A stretch of DNA of 5,288 nt. It comes from JBMNTU01 sp050945895. GTDB lineage: Bacteria > Bacillota > Clostridia > Christensenellales > Christensenellaceae. A program made the translations under genes and the position numbers. A model generated the notes under the pieces. That model searched no databases. It had not been told where the DNA came from and worked only from the letters and a program-made list of their open reading frames with translations. The stretch spans positions 1 through 5,288 of the forward strand of contig JBMNTU010000123.1 of assembly GCA_050945895.1 (NCBI GenBank), given 5' to 3'. Shown here piece by piece: positions 5,285 through 5,288 of this stretch; the stretch's first letter is position 1, and every line of letters starts with the position of its first letter.

Positions 5285-5288
5285 TAAA

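Overview
The window looks like chromosomal DNA of a low-to-moderate GC Bacillota, probably a gut-type Clostridia. The signs are strong AGGAGG-type ribosome binding sites, A/T-rich intergenic DNA, a BspA-like leucine-rich-repeat surface protein with bacterial Ig-like domains, a TetR regulator, and serine-recombinase debris. Everything recognised is on the minus strand, so the window reads from right to left. The organism call is inference from style, not from a marker gene.

Left part (1-2956): one continuous open frame, cut by the left edge, encodes the first 985 residues of a large secreted LRR protein. It has a signal peptide, an acidic low-complexity linker, about 20 BspA-type LRRs and at least two Big_2-like Ig domains. 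It has no stop inside the window. The LRR part contains a two-LRR super-repeat of about 48 residues (144 bp). Two neighbouring copies differ at only about 10 of 144 bases, which indicates recent internal duplication.

Middle part (about 3070-4320): a decayed, accessory-looking stretch. It holds a frameshifted remnant of a large serine recombinase (3070-3340) and a 71-residue protein with a double-glycine leader-like N-terminus and a four-cysteine zinc ribbon (3611-3826). Downstream of that gene lie a second cysteine-pair remnant and an intrinsic terminator. A 26-bp direct repeat (24/26 identical) occurs on both sides of the small gene, 666 bp apart. About 300 bases to the right of that gene hold no credible gene.

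Right part (4270-5288): tRNA-Arg(CCG) with an encoded CCA and its own terminator lies downstream of a damaged tRNA-like sequence and a plausible promoter. Next is a complete TetR-family repressor gene with a perfect Shine-Dalgarno sequence. Its upstream region has two copies of a 16-bp operator-like palindrome (TGTTGA-N4-TCAACA type). One copy fits into the spacer of the predicted tetR promoter, which suggests autorepression and probably control of a divergent gene just beyond the right edge.

No complete undescribed system is visible. The most unusual items are the GG-leader/zinc-ribbon small protein between direct repeats, the recently amplifying LRR array, and the tRNA-like sequence inside the tRNA-Arg transcription unit.
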